Positions 35,044 through 43,473 of a DNA stretch of 64,000 nucleotides are shown here, in pieces. Under the pieces are notes generated by a model that had not been told where the DNA came from, did no database searches, and worked only from the letters and a program-made list of their open reading frames with translations. This DNA is from Gemmatimonadota bacterium (GTDB lineage Bacteria > Gemmatimonadota > Gemmatimonadetes > Gemmatimonadales > Gemmatimonadaceae): assembly GCA_014192065.1 (NCBI GenBank), contig BJHH01000005.1, positions 1 through 64,000 on the forward strand. Direction: 5' to 3'. Position 1 is the first letter of the stretch; every line of letters starts with the position of its first letter. Both the position numbers and the translations under genes were made by a program.

Positions 35044-36243
35044 CTACGTCGCGAACTGTTTTGCTGCCGCGTTGAGCAGTGCGATGGCGCGGTCGAGCTT
35101 TGGCGCCGCGGTCGCGAACGAAAATCGAATAAATCCTTCGCCGCTCGGACCAAAATCGGTCCCCGGGCAACCCGCGACACCAAACTCCTGCAGCAGGCGT
35201 GACTGAAAGGTGATCGTGTCAAGCCCTGACGTCTTCAGTAGTTCACGGATGTCGGCAAAGGCATAGAACGCTCCCGACGGCATGGCGCAGCGGATTCCTG
35301 GCACAGCGTTGAGTCCGGCCACAAAACGGTCGCGCCGTTCGTGCAATGACTTCCGGAGTCGGTGGACGACATCCTGCGATCCGCTCGCGGCGGCAAGTCC
35401 GCCGCGCTGGATGAATGGCGGTGCGCACGAGGTGTTGTTGATCACCAGCGCGACGAGGTCTGTGAACAGCGCCTTAGGGACAATGCCAAAGCCGAGTCGC
35501 CATCCGGTCATCGACCAGCGCTTGGAAAATCCGTCAATGATGATGGTGCGATCAAGGAGTCCAGGCACCGCTGCGGCCGACGGCGACTGCCCGTCGGCGT
35601 AGTCGTACGCCAACCCGCTGTAGATCTCGTCGCTGATCACCCAGAGGTTGTGCTGCGTGGCGATGCGGCCGATGCGCTCCACGTCTTCACGCGTCGCCGT
35701 CCAGCCCGTGGGATTGTGCGGCGAGTTGAGGACGATCGCGCGCGTGCGCGGGGAGAGCTGGCGCTCGATCGCATCCCAGTCGAGACGCCAGCCGTCAGGA
35801 GTGAGATGGATTGAGTAGTGTTTCTCGATTCCGCCGGCGAGCCGCACGGCGGATGGGTAGATCGGGAACCCCGTCGTGGGGATGAGCACCTCGTCGCCGG
35901 GGTTCACGGCAGCGAGGAGCGCGTACTGCAGCATTGGCTTTGCCGCAGAGGTCACGACGATGTTGTCGAGTTCTGCGGGAATTCCGCGACCGCGCGCATA
36001 CTGCACCAATGCCTGGCGCAGTTCCGGCAGCCCGGCGGGCGCGGTGTACTTCGCGTCGTCGGCCTGGAGTGCGGTAACACCGGCCGATGTTGCGTGCGAC
36101 GGTGTGGGAAAATCTGGCTGGCCGAGTTCGAGGTGGATGACCTCTCGGCCCGAGAGTTCGAGTGCGCGTGCCGCGGCCGCGACGGCGAATGCGCCTTCGA
36201 TGGCGAGCAGGTTGAGTCGTGAAGCCTTGTCCGGTGTCTTCAT
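35044..36243 (-). CDS. class I/II pyridoxal-phosphate aminotransferase
   Basis: About 399 residues from the ATG at 36243; the frame is open to 36309. Fold type I aminotransferase features are all visible: LELGQPDFPTP, KYTAPAGLPELRQAL, NSPHNPTG, SDEIYSGLAY, the Schiff-base Lys in DGFSKRWSMTGWRLG, and the carboxylate-binding Arg in the GFIRFSFA region near the end. This resembles aspartate-type or broad aromatic/branched-chain enzymes; the substrate cannot be narrowed. It converges on the plug-domain gene with 39 bases between the ends. Confidence 0.9.
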   Translation of the reverse strand: MKTPDKASRLNLLAIEGAFAVAAAARALELSGREVIHLELGQPDFPTPSHATSAGVTALQADDAKYTAPAGLPELRQALVQYARGRGIPAELDNIVVTSAAKPMLQYALLAAVNPGDEVLIPTTGFPIYPSAVRLAGGIEKHYSIHLTPDGWRLDWDAIERQLSPRTRAIVLNSPHNPTGWTATREDVERIGRIATQHNLWVISDEIYSGLAYDYADGQSPSAAAVPGLLDRTIIIDGFSKRWSMTGWRLGFGIVPKALFTDLVALVINNTSCAPPFIQRGGLAAASGSQDVVHRLRKSLHERRDRFVAGLNAVPGIRCAMPSGAFYAFADIRELLKTSGLDTITFQSRLLQEFGVAGCPGTDFGPSGEGFIRFSFATAAPKLDRAIALLNAAAKQFAT

Positions 36244-36347
36244 TTGTTGAAGATAGGGCAGGCCCGACGGGGGACGAAGCAGGCGGTGACGGCTGGAACT
36301 GGTGTGCATGAGCCGATACTATTCGTCTCCACCAGACTCTTTGTTCT

Positions 36348-36420
36348 TGGGGTGTAGCTCAATCGGCAGAGCGCCGCACTGTTAATGCGGATGTTGGTGG
36401 TTCGAGTCCACCCGCCCCAG
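36348..36420 (+). tRNA. tRNA-Asn (anticodon GTT)
   Basis: The 73-nucleotide cloverleaf has a 7-base-pair acceptor stem (TGGGGTG with CGCCCCA, including one G-T pair), D-arm GCTC...GAGC, anticodon stem CCGCA/TGCGG with loop CTGTTAA (anticodon GTT at 36381-36383), and T-arm GGTGG-TTCGAGT-CCACC. The discriminator is G and the CCA end is not encoded. No direct repeat of its 3' end is seen nearby, so it does not appear to be used as an integration site here. Confidence 0.95.
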
Positions 36421-36426
36421 TAGCCG

Positions 36427-36906
36427 CTACCGTCGCGCGTAGACCGTTGACTTCGCGCCCTTTGTGAACGCCATCACGTGGTAGGGTTGCTTCATCGCGC
36501 CCTGTTCCATGCCCGGCGAGCCGACAACCATTCCGCCAACAGAAAGTCCGGTGATCTTGGACTTTTCGTCGAGCATCTTCTTGACGAGGTCGGCGGGCAC
36601 GTGGCCCTCGATCACGTAGGTGGCGACGAGCGCCGTGTGGCAGCTCTCGAGGTCGGCCGGCACGCCGGCATCGTGCTTCACCTGCGTGAGGTCGTCCATT
36701 GCCACGACCTTCACCGTGAAGCCGGCCTTCTCGATGTGCTTGACCCATTCGGCACAGCACCCGCATGACGGCGATTTGTAGACGGTCATCGGCGGTAGCG
36801 GTGCGGCAGAGGCGCCGTCAGCGATGACCGCGCGTACCGCGCGCGGCAGGAGCACCGAGCCCGCGGCGAGCGCCGCAAACGACCCCACGAATTCTCTGCG
36901 TTGCAT
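36427..36906 (-). CDS. DUF411 family metal-binding protein, exported
   Basis: The 159-residue protein has a Tat-like or Sec signal (MQRREFVGSFAALAAGSVLL). The DUF411 core begins TVYKSPSCGCCAEWVKHIE and continues with the VKHDAGVP...SCHTA and IEGHVPAD motifs. DUF411 proteins bind copper or related metals through the SCGCC cluster and a later conserved Met- and Cys-containing region, and are tied to copper handling. It lies 6 bases after tRNA-Asn on the opposite strand. Confidence 0.9.
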   Translation of the reverse strand: MQRREFVGSFAALAAGSVLLPRAVRAVIADGASAAPLPPMTVYKSPSCGCCAEWVKHIEKAGFTVKVVAMDDLTQVKHDAGVPADLESCHTALVATYVIEGHVPADLVKKMLDEKSKITGLSVGGMVVGSPGMEQGAMKQPYHVMAFTKGAKSTVYARR

Positions 36907-36938
36907 CGTTCCCCCAGTGGTTCAGCCAGTCGGATGCG

Positions 36939-38231
36939 TTAGGGCGTCGTGGTGCGCGCGATTCCCGCGAGCGCGGCCACGATCAGCAACGCCCACTGTG
37001 GTCCTTTGTACCCGTCTGTTCCGTCGTCGTACCATTCGCCGGCCGCGTGCGCGTTTCCGCCGCGTCCGCCGCCGTCAATTGTCATGGCCGGAATGCCCAT
37101 GCTCATTGGCAGGTTGCTGTCGGTGCTGCCTGAACCGGACGGACTGGCTGGAAGGCCGAGTGCCTTGGCCGCGTCGAGCGCGACCTTCACGATGGGTGTG
37201 CTGTCGTTCTGCACGACGCGCCCCACGGGCCGGATGCCGATCGTGTCGTACTTTACCGTGACCTTGCCCGGCGCGCGCGGCCACCGTCCGTTCTCGGCGG
37301 CGACGCCCTTGGCGATGGCGTCGTGGATCAGCTGGTCCATCTTCGTGAGGTTGTCCACCGACTCGGACCGCATGTCCACTTCCATCGCCGCATCGGGTGA
37401 AATCGTGTTGACCGAGGTGCCGCCCTTGACGACGCCAACATTGTATGTGGTCTTGAGGCCGGCCGGCGGGACGAGATCACCGACGTTTGAGATGGCCCGG
37501 CCCATGGCGTGGATGGCGCTCGGGACGTTGCCAAACGCACCGTAACTGTGCCCGCCAGGTCCGGTAAACACCACGTTGTACCGATGGCTGCCCACGGCGC
37601 GGGAGGTTACGTCAAAGCCGGTGCCGTCGACCGAGATGAACTGGTCGATCTTTCCCTTGTATCCGTTGGTGAGGATTTCACGCACACCGCGCAGATTGCC
37701 CGGGCCTTCCTCGCCGACGTTGGCGACGAGGATCACCTTGCCGCGTGTCTCGATCTTTGCCTCATTTAGCGCTCGCGCGACCGCGAGAATCACCACGAGC
37801 CCGCGGCAATCATCGCCGATGCCGGCGCCGTCGAGCCGAGTGCCCGTGCGCCTGACCTTGACGTCGGTCCCTTCCGGAAACACAGTATCGAGATGCCCTG
37901 TGATCAGCACGGTTGGACCGCTGCCGCGTCCCGCACGTTCAGCGATCACGTTGCCGATCGCGTCGATCTTGGTGTCCGGGTAGCCGAGCGCAATCATCCG
38001 TTTGCGGAACTCGATCCCCCGCGCCTGTTCTTTGAATGGCGGGGCAGGGATCTCGCAGAGTGAGACTTGGTTGTCGATGATCCAGCTGTTCCACGACTGG
38101 ATCGCGGCAAAGGCGCGTTTGATTCCGGGGTCGTCGGATGGGATGTTCGACTGTGCAGCCGCCTGGCCGGCGAAGGCGAGCGCGAGTGCGGTACCCGTCA
38201 GTACTGGATGAACGCGGAGGCGGAGATGCAT
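36939..38231 (-). CDS. secreted M20 family peptidase (PepT/ArgE type)
   Basis: A 430-residue protein with a signal peptide (LALAFAGQAAAQ). The M20 motifs are LITGHLDTVFP, DGAGIGDDCRG, VANVGEEGPGNL (catalytic Glu and ligand), a dimerisation domain with GPGGHSYGAFGN, and a C-terminal SGSTDSNLP. A GGGRGGNAHAAGEW segment near the end supplies the final His in a Gly/Arg-rich context. Probably a periplasmic tri- or dipeptidase. It is the likely next gene upstream of the DUF411 gene on the minus strand (32 bases). Confidence 0.9.
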   Translation of the reverse strand: MHLRLRVHPVLTGTALALAFAGQAAAQSNIPSDDPGIKRAFAAIQSWNSWIIDNQVSLCEIPAPPFKEQARGIEFRKRMIALGYPDTKIDAIGNVIAERAGRGSGPTVLITGHLDTVFPEGTDVKVRRTGTRLDGAGIGDDCRGLVVILAVARALNEAKIETRGKVILVANVGEEGPGNLRGVREILTNGYKGKIDQFISVDGTGFDVTSRAVGSHRYNVVFTGPGGHSYGAFGNVPSAIHAMGRAISNVGDLVPPAGLKTTYNVGVVKGGTSVNTISPDAAMEVDMRSESVDNLTKMDQLIHDAIAKGVAAENGRWPRAPGKVTVKYDTIGIRPVGRVVQNDSTPIVKVALDAAKALGLPASPSGSGSTDSNLPMSMGIPAMTIDGGGRGGNAHAAGEWYDDGTDGYKGPQWALLIVAALAGIARTTTP

Positions 38232-38308
38232 ATTCGGCAGATGGTCAAGGTGAATCGAGGGGATCGTTCGACCCTAGCGGTGTCAGGGAAAATACCGTCA
38301 ATGCAGCG

Positions 38309-38350
38309 GCTGCGCATGCGTCCGCGCATGCGTCCGCGCATCTGCGCAGC
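38309..38350 (+). repeat. 12-base tandem repeat within an inverted repeat, upstream of the ligase
   Basis: GCATGCGTCCGC occurs twice in tandem and a partial third copy follows. The array is bracketed by GCTGCGCA (38309-38316) and TGCGCAGC (38343-38350), which can pair. It lies just upstream of the GTG at 38363. It could affect translation or be a simple slippage product. Confidence 0.5.
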
Positions 38351-38362
38351 GGGGGTGGCCGC

Positions 38363-40096
38363 GTGACCGCTCCGGCCACGCCGCATCTCGCGGACGACGA
38401 TCGGGGGCGCGCGCACTACGACGCGGGTGTTCCGCACACGCTCGCGCCATACCCCGAGCGGACGTTGCTCGACTTTCTCGACGACGCCGTGCGCGAGACC
38501 CCAGATGCGGTGGCGCTCTGGTTCAAGGGACGTACGATCAGCTGGCGAGCGTTGGACGCTGCCGCGAACGAATGTGCGGCGGGGTTCGAGGCGGCCGGCA
38601 TCAGGCGGGGTGACCGCATTGCGTTGGTGCTCCCCAATTGCCCGCAGTTTCTGATCGCGGAGATTGGTGCGTGGAAGGCTGGCGCGGTGGTCTGCCCGCT
38701 CAACCCGACCTACACCGAGGACGAGCTCGCCAAGAACTTGCTGATGCTGGAGCCACGCATCGTCGTGACCCTGAGTGCGTTCTACGAACGCGTTCAGGCG
38801 GCACGCACGGGGACGACGGTAGAACGAGTGATTTCGACCGGGATCAAGGAATACTTTCCGCCACTCCTGAAATTCGCGTTCACCCTCCTGATGGAGAAAA
38901 AGCTTGGCCATTGCGCCGTGATTCGCGCGGGCGACGCGACCTGGGGTGACTGGCTTGCGCCCCACCGTGGGCGCCGGCCCGCGTGCGCGCCGCCTGGACC
39001 GCAGGATGGCGCGATGATCCTGCTTTCTGGTGGAACCACGGGCACCCCTAAAGGTGTCCCGGCCTGGCATCACGCACTCGTGATCACGGGGATCCAGTTC
39101 CGGGCCTGGCTGTCGCCCACGATGACGATGGGCGTGGACTCGATCCTGCTGCCGCTGCCGCTCTTCCATTCGTATGGTGCGTGCGTGGTGCAGACGGCAT
39201 GCGTGGTCTGTCGCTTTCCGCTCGCACTGGTGCCGAACCCGCGTGACCTCGACGACCTGGTCAAGTCGATCGCGCAGTTCAAGCCGACGATGTTCGCGGG
39301 TGTTCCCACGCTCTACAACGCGCTGCTCAATCATCGTCACGTGAAAAGCGGCAAGGTGGCCTTCAGTTCAATGAAGGTGTGTGCGTCTGGATCGGCGCCA
39401 TTGATGGAAGAGACGAAGCGCCGGTTCGAGCATTCCACCGGTGGGCACATCACCGAGGCGTACGCCCTCACCGAGTCCCTGATCGCGGCAACCGCCAATC
39501 CGCTCAAGGGTCTGCAGAAACTTGGTTCGGTGGGCATTCCGCTTCCGGACGTACACGTCCGGATCGTGGATGTCGACGATGCCGAAAAACGCCTGCCCGC
39601 TGGTGCGGTAGGCGAGATCCTGCTGCGTGGCCCGCAGGTGATGCGCGGCTACTTCAATAACCCGACGGAGACCGCCGGCATGATTGTGCGCCACGCCGAC
39701 GGTCACACCTGGTGCCATACGGCCGACCTCGGCTACCTCGATGACGATGGGTATCTGTTCATCGTGGACCGGAAGAAGGACCTCATCAAGGCGAGTGGTA
39801 TGCAGGTCTGGCCGCGCGAGCTGGAAGAGGCGATCGCGAAACATCCGGCTGTGGCCGAGGTCGGTGTGCGCGGGTTCGCCGACGCGGCCAAGGGAGAGAT
39901 CGCCGTCGCGTTCGTGGTGCTGCGCCACGGGATGCAGGCCACGGAGCACGACATCCGCGAGTTCTGCAAGCAGCACCTCGCGTTCTTCAAGGTGCCGGCG
40001 CGCGTGGTGTTCCGGAGCGAACTCGCGAAGACGATGATCGGGAAGGTGCTGCGGCGCGAACTCAAGCTCGAGCCGTCGGAGCAGCAACCACACTAG
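38363..40096 (+). CDS. AMP-dependent long-chain acyl-CoA ligase
   Basis: About 577 residues from the GTG at 38363. ANL-superfamily motifs are present: the phosphate-binding loop LLSGGTTGTPKGV, the GHITEAYALTE region, and the hinge and core-motif segment WCHTADLGYLDDDGY...DRKKDLIKASG, with the catalytic Lys near the end (KTMIGKVLRREL). The start sequence (PYPERTLLDFLDD) is typical of fatty-acid CoA ligases. It activates fatty acids with ATP for degradation or lipid synthesis. It is divergent from the M20 gene; a small open frame upstream is not convincing. Confidence 0.88.
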   Translation: MTAPATPHLADDDRGRAHYDAGVPHTLAPYPERTLLDFLDDAVRETPDAVALWFKGRTISWRALDAAANECAAGFEAAGIRRGDRIALVLPNCPQFLIAEIGAWKAGAVVCPLNPTYTEDELAKNLLMLEPRIVVTLSAFYERVQAARTGTTVERVISTGIKEYFPPLLKFAFTLLMEKKLGHCAVIRAGDATWGDWLAPHRGRRPACAPPGPQDGAMILLSGGTTGTPKGVPAWHHALVITGIQFRAWLSPTMTMGVDSILLPLPLFHSYGACVVQTACVVCRFPLALVPNPRDLDDLVKSIAQFKPTMFAGVPTLYNALLNHRHVKSGKVAFSSMKVCASGSAPLMEETKRRFEHSTGGHITEAYALTESLIAATANPLKGLQKLGSVGIPLPDVHVRIVDVDDAEKRLPAGAVGEILLRGPQVMRGYFNNPTETAGMIVRHADGHTWCHTADLGYLDDDGYLFIVDRKKDLIKASGMQVWPRELEEAIAKHPAVAEVGVRGFADAAKGEIAVAFVVLRHGMQATEHDIREFCKQHLAFFKVPARVVFRSELAKTMIGKVLRRELKLEPSEQQPH

Positions 40097-40112
40097 CGCG
40101 CTGATGCTACAA

Positions 40113-40140
40113 GGGCCGTCGGGTGGATTCCCGGCGGCCC
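40113..40140. terminator. bidirectional hairpin between convergent genes
   Basis: An 11-base-pair stem GGGCCGTCGGG (40113-40123) with CCCGGCGGCCC (40130-40140), including one G-T pair and a 6-base loop. There is no T-tract. It separates the acyl-CoA ligase from the small convergent gene. Confidence 0.6.
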
Positions 40141-40150
40141 TGCCACGCGC

Positions 40151-40327
40151 CTAGAACTCGCGCTTCTTCATTTCCTTGAAGAATTTATCGCGCTCGAGAT
40201 CGCCTTCATCTGAAACACGCGACGGTGCCGTCTTGTCGTAGACCTTGCCGAATTCCGTTTTCGGTTTCGGCTGCTTGGCCATCTTCTTGACGAGACTCTG
40301 GATCTTTTTGTCGTCGTACATCGCCAT
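40151..40327 (-). CDS. small Lys-rich protein (58 residues), unknown function
   Basis: An ATG at 40327, preceded by a consensus GGAGGA about 7 bases upstream, opens a 58-codon frame ending TAG at 40151. The product begins MAMYDDKKIQSLVKKM and ends KFFKEMKKREF. It is highly charged (Lys-rich, with a C-terminal acidic then basic helix) and has no membrane segment or Cys. No family is recognised. The strong ribosome-binding site and amphipathic character support a real gene. Confidence 0.65.
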   Translation of the reverse strand: MAMYDDKKIQSLVKKMAKQPKPKTEFGKVYDKTAPSRVSDEGDLERDKFFKEMKKREF

Positions 40328-40475
40328 CCCGAATTCCTCCGGCTACCGGTCTGCGGGGGAATGTAGCCGTGCCGGCCGGAGTTTGGGTGGCGCGGCTGGC
40401 GGAGTGTGGGTGGCCTAACGGGCGGCCAACGGACCGGCACTTTGCCCAGCGACCACTTTTGGCGACATTCCGCGC

Positions 40476-42113
40476 GTGGAACCTCTGATGGCCCCTGATT
40501 CGGACCGTTCGCTTGGTCGTGCTGGCGCAGCGGCCGTGCAGTGGGCCACTGGCCTCGCGGCTTTTGGTGGCGCGCTCGGCGTGGTGACGTACCGGTCGTT
40601 TGACCTCGATCGTTTCTTCGTCCCCAAGGAACTCGCGTTGCACGCGGGGGCGCTCATCATCGTCACGACGCTTGCGGCGCGGACGGCGAAGCGGGGCTTG
40701 AGCCGGTCGGACCTTGCGCTCGGTGCCTGGCTGGGGCTGTCGATCGTGTCGGCGATCTTTGCGACCAGTGGCTGGCACGCCATCCGCGCACTCAGCCTGA
40801 CATTGAGCGCCGGTGTGCTTTTCTGGGGTGCGCGAGCGCTTCGTGAATCGGGCAGGTCGCGCCAGGCTGCGCTGCTGCTCGGCGCGGCGGCAACCGTCGC
40901 GTCGCTCACGTCGCTGGCGCAGGCGTACGGTATCGAAGTGAACCTTTTTGCGGCTAATCGTGCGCCGGGCGGCACGCTCGGCAACCGCAACTTTATTGCG
41001 CACATCGCGGCCATGGGTCTGCCGATTCTGCTCTGGCTGTCGGCGACGGCCCGGTCGTCGCCGCGCGCACTGGGTGGTGCGTTCGCGATTCTGGTGCTGA
41101 CCGCTGCCCTCGTGCTGTCGCGCACTCGTGCTGCGTGGCTTGCCCTGGTGGTCTGGGGCGTGATCGCGTTGCCGGTTGTATGGAAGGGACGCGCCACGAT
41201 TGCCGCAGCGCTTGTTCCCCGGCGAGGGAGGTTGCTTGTCGGCGCGCTTGGGGTGGGCGCCGTGCTCGCGCTCGCGATGCCGAACGCCCTCGACTGGAAG
41301 AGCGACTCGCCCTACCTCGATTCGGTCATGGGCGTGGTGAACTATCGTGAGGGCAGCGGCGCGGGGCGCGTGAAGCAGTACCTCAACTCGCTCAAACTCG
41401 TCCGCCAGCATCCTGTGCTGGGCGTCGGGCCAGGTAACTGGGCGTCGGAATATCCGGCCGTGGTGCCGCGGAGCGATCCGTCGCTGGCGGACGGTACGGG
41501 CATGACGGCAAACCCTTGGCCGAGCAGTGACTGGATTGCCGCGCTCGCCGAGCGTGGCGTGCTGGCCGCCAGCGCACTTGGCCTGTTCGTGCTGTTCTTG
41601 CTGGCCGGTGCGTGGCGCAGCTGGACGAACATGGAGTTGTCGGCGCGCGAACGGCTCGGTGCGCTGGCAGGCGGCAGCGTGGTCCTCATCGGTGTAGTGG
41701 AGGGGAGTTTCGACGCTGTGGTTCTGCTCGCGTTTCCGTCGGTGATTCTCTGGGGCGCGGCCGGTGCGTTGATTCCGCGCGGGCCGGTGTTATCCGAACG
41801 GCGGCCTCTGCTTAAGGAACGGATCGTTCGGGGCGCAATTGTCGCGCTGGTCTGGACTGGGATCGTCCAGATGCCGGCCGCCAAGTTGTACGCCATGCGC
41901 TTGTACACGCAGGGGTCGTATGATTCCATTCGCAAGGCGGCGTTGTACGATCCTGAATCGTACCGGATTCAGCTCAAGGCGGCGGAGATTCTGGCAGCCC
42001 GAGGCCAGTGCCGGCTCGCGTATCACAATGGAATCAACGCGCTATCGCTCTTTCCGTACGCGCAGGCCGCCCGAGCGGTGGTGGCGAGATGCGCGAAGTC
42101 CGACCGCGACTGA
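40476..42113 (+). CDS. O-antigen ligase family / Wzy-like membrane protein
   Basis: A 545-residue protein with about ten hydrophobic helices. The Wzy_C region includes TLGNRNFIAHIAAMGLP, then the long extracytoplasmic loop motif RQHPVLGVGPGNWASEYP, followed by WIAALAERGVLAASALG. The family polymerises or ligates O-antigen or exopolysaccharide in the inner membrane. The soluble C-terminal ~100 residues (TPR-like, AAEILAARGQCRLAYHNG) are less usual and may be cytoplasmic or periplasmic. The GTG start could be replaced by an ATG at 40488. Confidence 0.8.
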   Translation: MEPLMAPDSDRSLGRAGAAAVQWATGLAAFGGALGVVTYRSFDLDRFFVPKELALHAGALIIVTTLAARTAKRGLSRSDLALGAWLGLSIVSAIFATSGWHAIRALSLTLSAGVLFWGARALRESGRSRQAALLLGAAATVASLTSLAQAYGIEVNLFAANRAPGGTLGNRNFIAHIAAMGLPILLWLSATARSSPRALGGAFAILVLTAALVLSRTRAAWLALVVWGVIALPVVWKGRATIAAALVPRRGRLLVGALGVGAVLALAMPNALDWKSDSPYLDSVMGVVNYREGSGAGRVKQYLNSLKLVRQHPVLGVGPGNWASEYPAVVPRSDPSLADGTGMTANPWPSSDWIAALAERGVLAASALGLFVLFLLAGAWRSWTNMELSARERLGALAGGSVVLIGVVEGSFDAVVLLAFPSVILWGAAGALIPRGPVLSERRPLLKERIVRGAIVALVWTGIVQMPAAKLYAMRLYTQGSYDSIRKAALYDPESYRIQLKAAEILAARGQCRLAYHNGINALSLFPYAQAARAVVARCAKSDRD

Positions 42114-42155
42114 CCACGACTGTATTGCCGCTGTCTCGCGCGCACTCACCGCTCA

Positions 42156-43316
42156 CTAACCGCTGACTGCCGCGGCGATGGCCTTGAGTGCCGTCGTCGT
42201 CGGTGCGGTACCCTGTGCCAGCTTCACGTTGCCGCCACCTCGCCCGCCGTTCGTTGCGAGCGCCGGCTTGAGTAGCGCGCCGGCGTCGAGCCCGCTGTCG
42301 TCCGACGCCGAGATGATGATCGTCGCGGGTGACTCGCAGGTGCCGATGAAGGCCACCTTGCTGAGCGCCGCGACTGCGTGGGCGAGCGCGCGGAGCTCAT
42401 CGGCAGAGGCCGATTGGTGCAGCACGCGTCGTACGCCGTCGGCACGCGCCGTTGCCGCGTCGTAGAGTTCCCGCGCGCGGTAGCTGGCGAGCGACTCTGT
42501 GAGTTTGCGCCGCTCCGACTCGAGGGTCCGTGCTGATGCTGCCTGCGAGGCCACCAGGGCCGGGAGTTCGTTGATTCCCGACGTGAGCACGGCTGCCATT
42601 CCGGTGAGCGCCTCGTAGTCCGCGCGCGCGCGTGCAATAGCGCGGGCACCGCAGAGAAACTCCACGCGCGTGTGCTTTTTGTATTTCTCGATGCGGCGAA
42701 TGAGCACCGCGCCGATCTCTCCGGTCGCGCGCACGTGCGTGCCGCCGCAGGCGCTTCGGTCGACCCCGTCGATGGACACGATGCGAATTTCGCCGGCGCG
42801 ATCGCTTGGCTTTCGGAGGCCGGCCGCCGTCGCTGCGTCCTCGAAGGTGACAGACACCGCGCGGTTCTCAGCGACCACCGCGTTGGCGCGTGTCTCAACC
42901 CGCACCGCCCTATCGCGCGAAATAGACTCGACGTCGAGTTCTATCGTGGCGGATTCTTCACCGAAGTGCACGCTGACGGTTTTTCCGCCACCGTTGTCCT
43001 CAAAGAGCGCCGAGAGGAGGTGTTGGCCGGTGTGCTGCTGCATGTGGTCGAAACGGCGAGGCCATTCGACCTCTCCTTTCACGCTGTTCCCGGCCGAAAA
43101 CGATCCCGGTGTGTCGAGTACGTGCACGATCCCGGCGTTGTCGTCGATCACATCCACCACCCGCGCCCCGCCGAGGGTCCCGCGGTCGAAGGGCTGGCCG
43201 CCGGACGTGGGGTAAAAAGCGGTCTGTGCGAGCCTGACCCGCGTACCGTCGACCCCAATGACCGGCGCCTCGAACGAGGTGAGGTAGGCGTCGGTGTAAT
43301 AGAGGCGTTTGGTCAT
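42156..43316 (-). CDS. alanyl-tRNA editing protein (AlaX-L type)
   Basis: About 386 residues from the ATG at 43316. It holds a stand-alone alanyl-tRNA synthetase editing domain with the zinc motifs HTGQHLLSALF and CGGTH, preceded by the beta-barrel start TDAYLTSFEAPV and YPTSGGQPFDRG. A C-terminal coiled-coil and DHHA1-like domain (RRKLTESLASYRARELY, then NGGRGGGNVKLAQG) follows. It hydrolyses mischarged Ser-tRNA(Ala) or Gly-tRNA(Ala), in trans, in the cytoplasm. Its 3' end is 42 bases from that of the convergent O-antigen ligase gene. Confidence 0.9.
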   Translation of the reverse strand: MTKRLYYTDAYLTSFEAPVIGVDGTRVRLAQTAFYPTSGGQPFDRGTLGGARVVDVIDDNAGIVHVLDTPGSFSAGNSVKGEVEWPRRFDHMQQHTGQHLLSALFEDNGGGKTVSVHFGEESATIELDVESISRDRAVRVETRANAVVAENRAVSVTFEDAATAAGLRKPSDRAGEIRIVSIDGVDRSACGGTHVRATGEIGAVLIRRIEKYKKHTRVEFLCGARAIARARADYEALTGMAAVLTSGINELPALVASQAASARTLESERRKLTESLASYRARELYDAATARADGVRRVLHQSASADELRALAHAVAALSKVAFIGTCESPATIIISASDDSGLDAGALLKPALATNGGRGGGNVKLAQGTAPTTTALKAIAAAVSG

Positions 43317-43473
43317 TCGGGGCGGTGATCGGCGAAGGGGAGGTTCTATCGGGGATGGTACCCATTCGGACGGGATCGCGCGAGTCAGCGGGCGGGGTCG
43401 GCGGGGCGTATGTTCTGGATGCGAAGGACGCCGGGGAGCCCCCTGGCCGCAACCCAATTACGAGGTACGTCGC

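Noticed and set aside
36348-36420. tRNA-Asn as an integration site
   Set aside because: No repeat of its 3' end and no integrase or foreign-looking DNA adjacent.
38309-38350. CRISPR-like repeat
   Set aside because: Only two 12-base units without spacers; no cas genes in the window.
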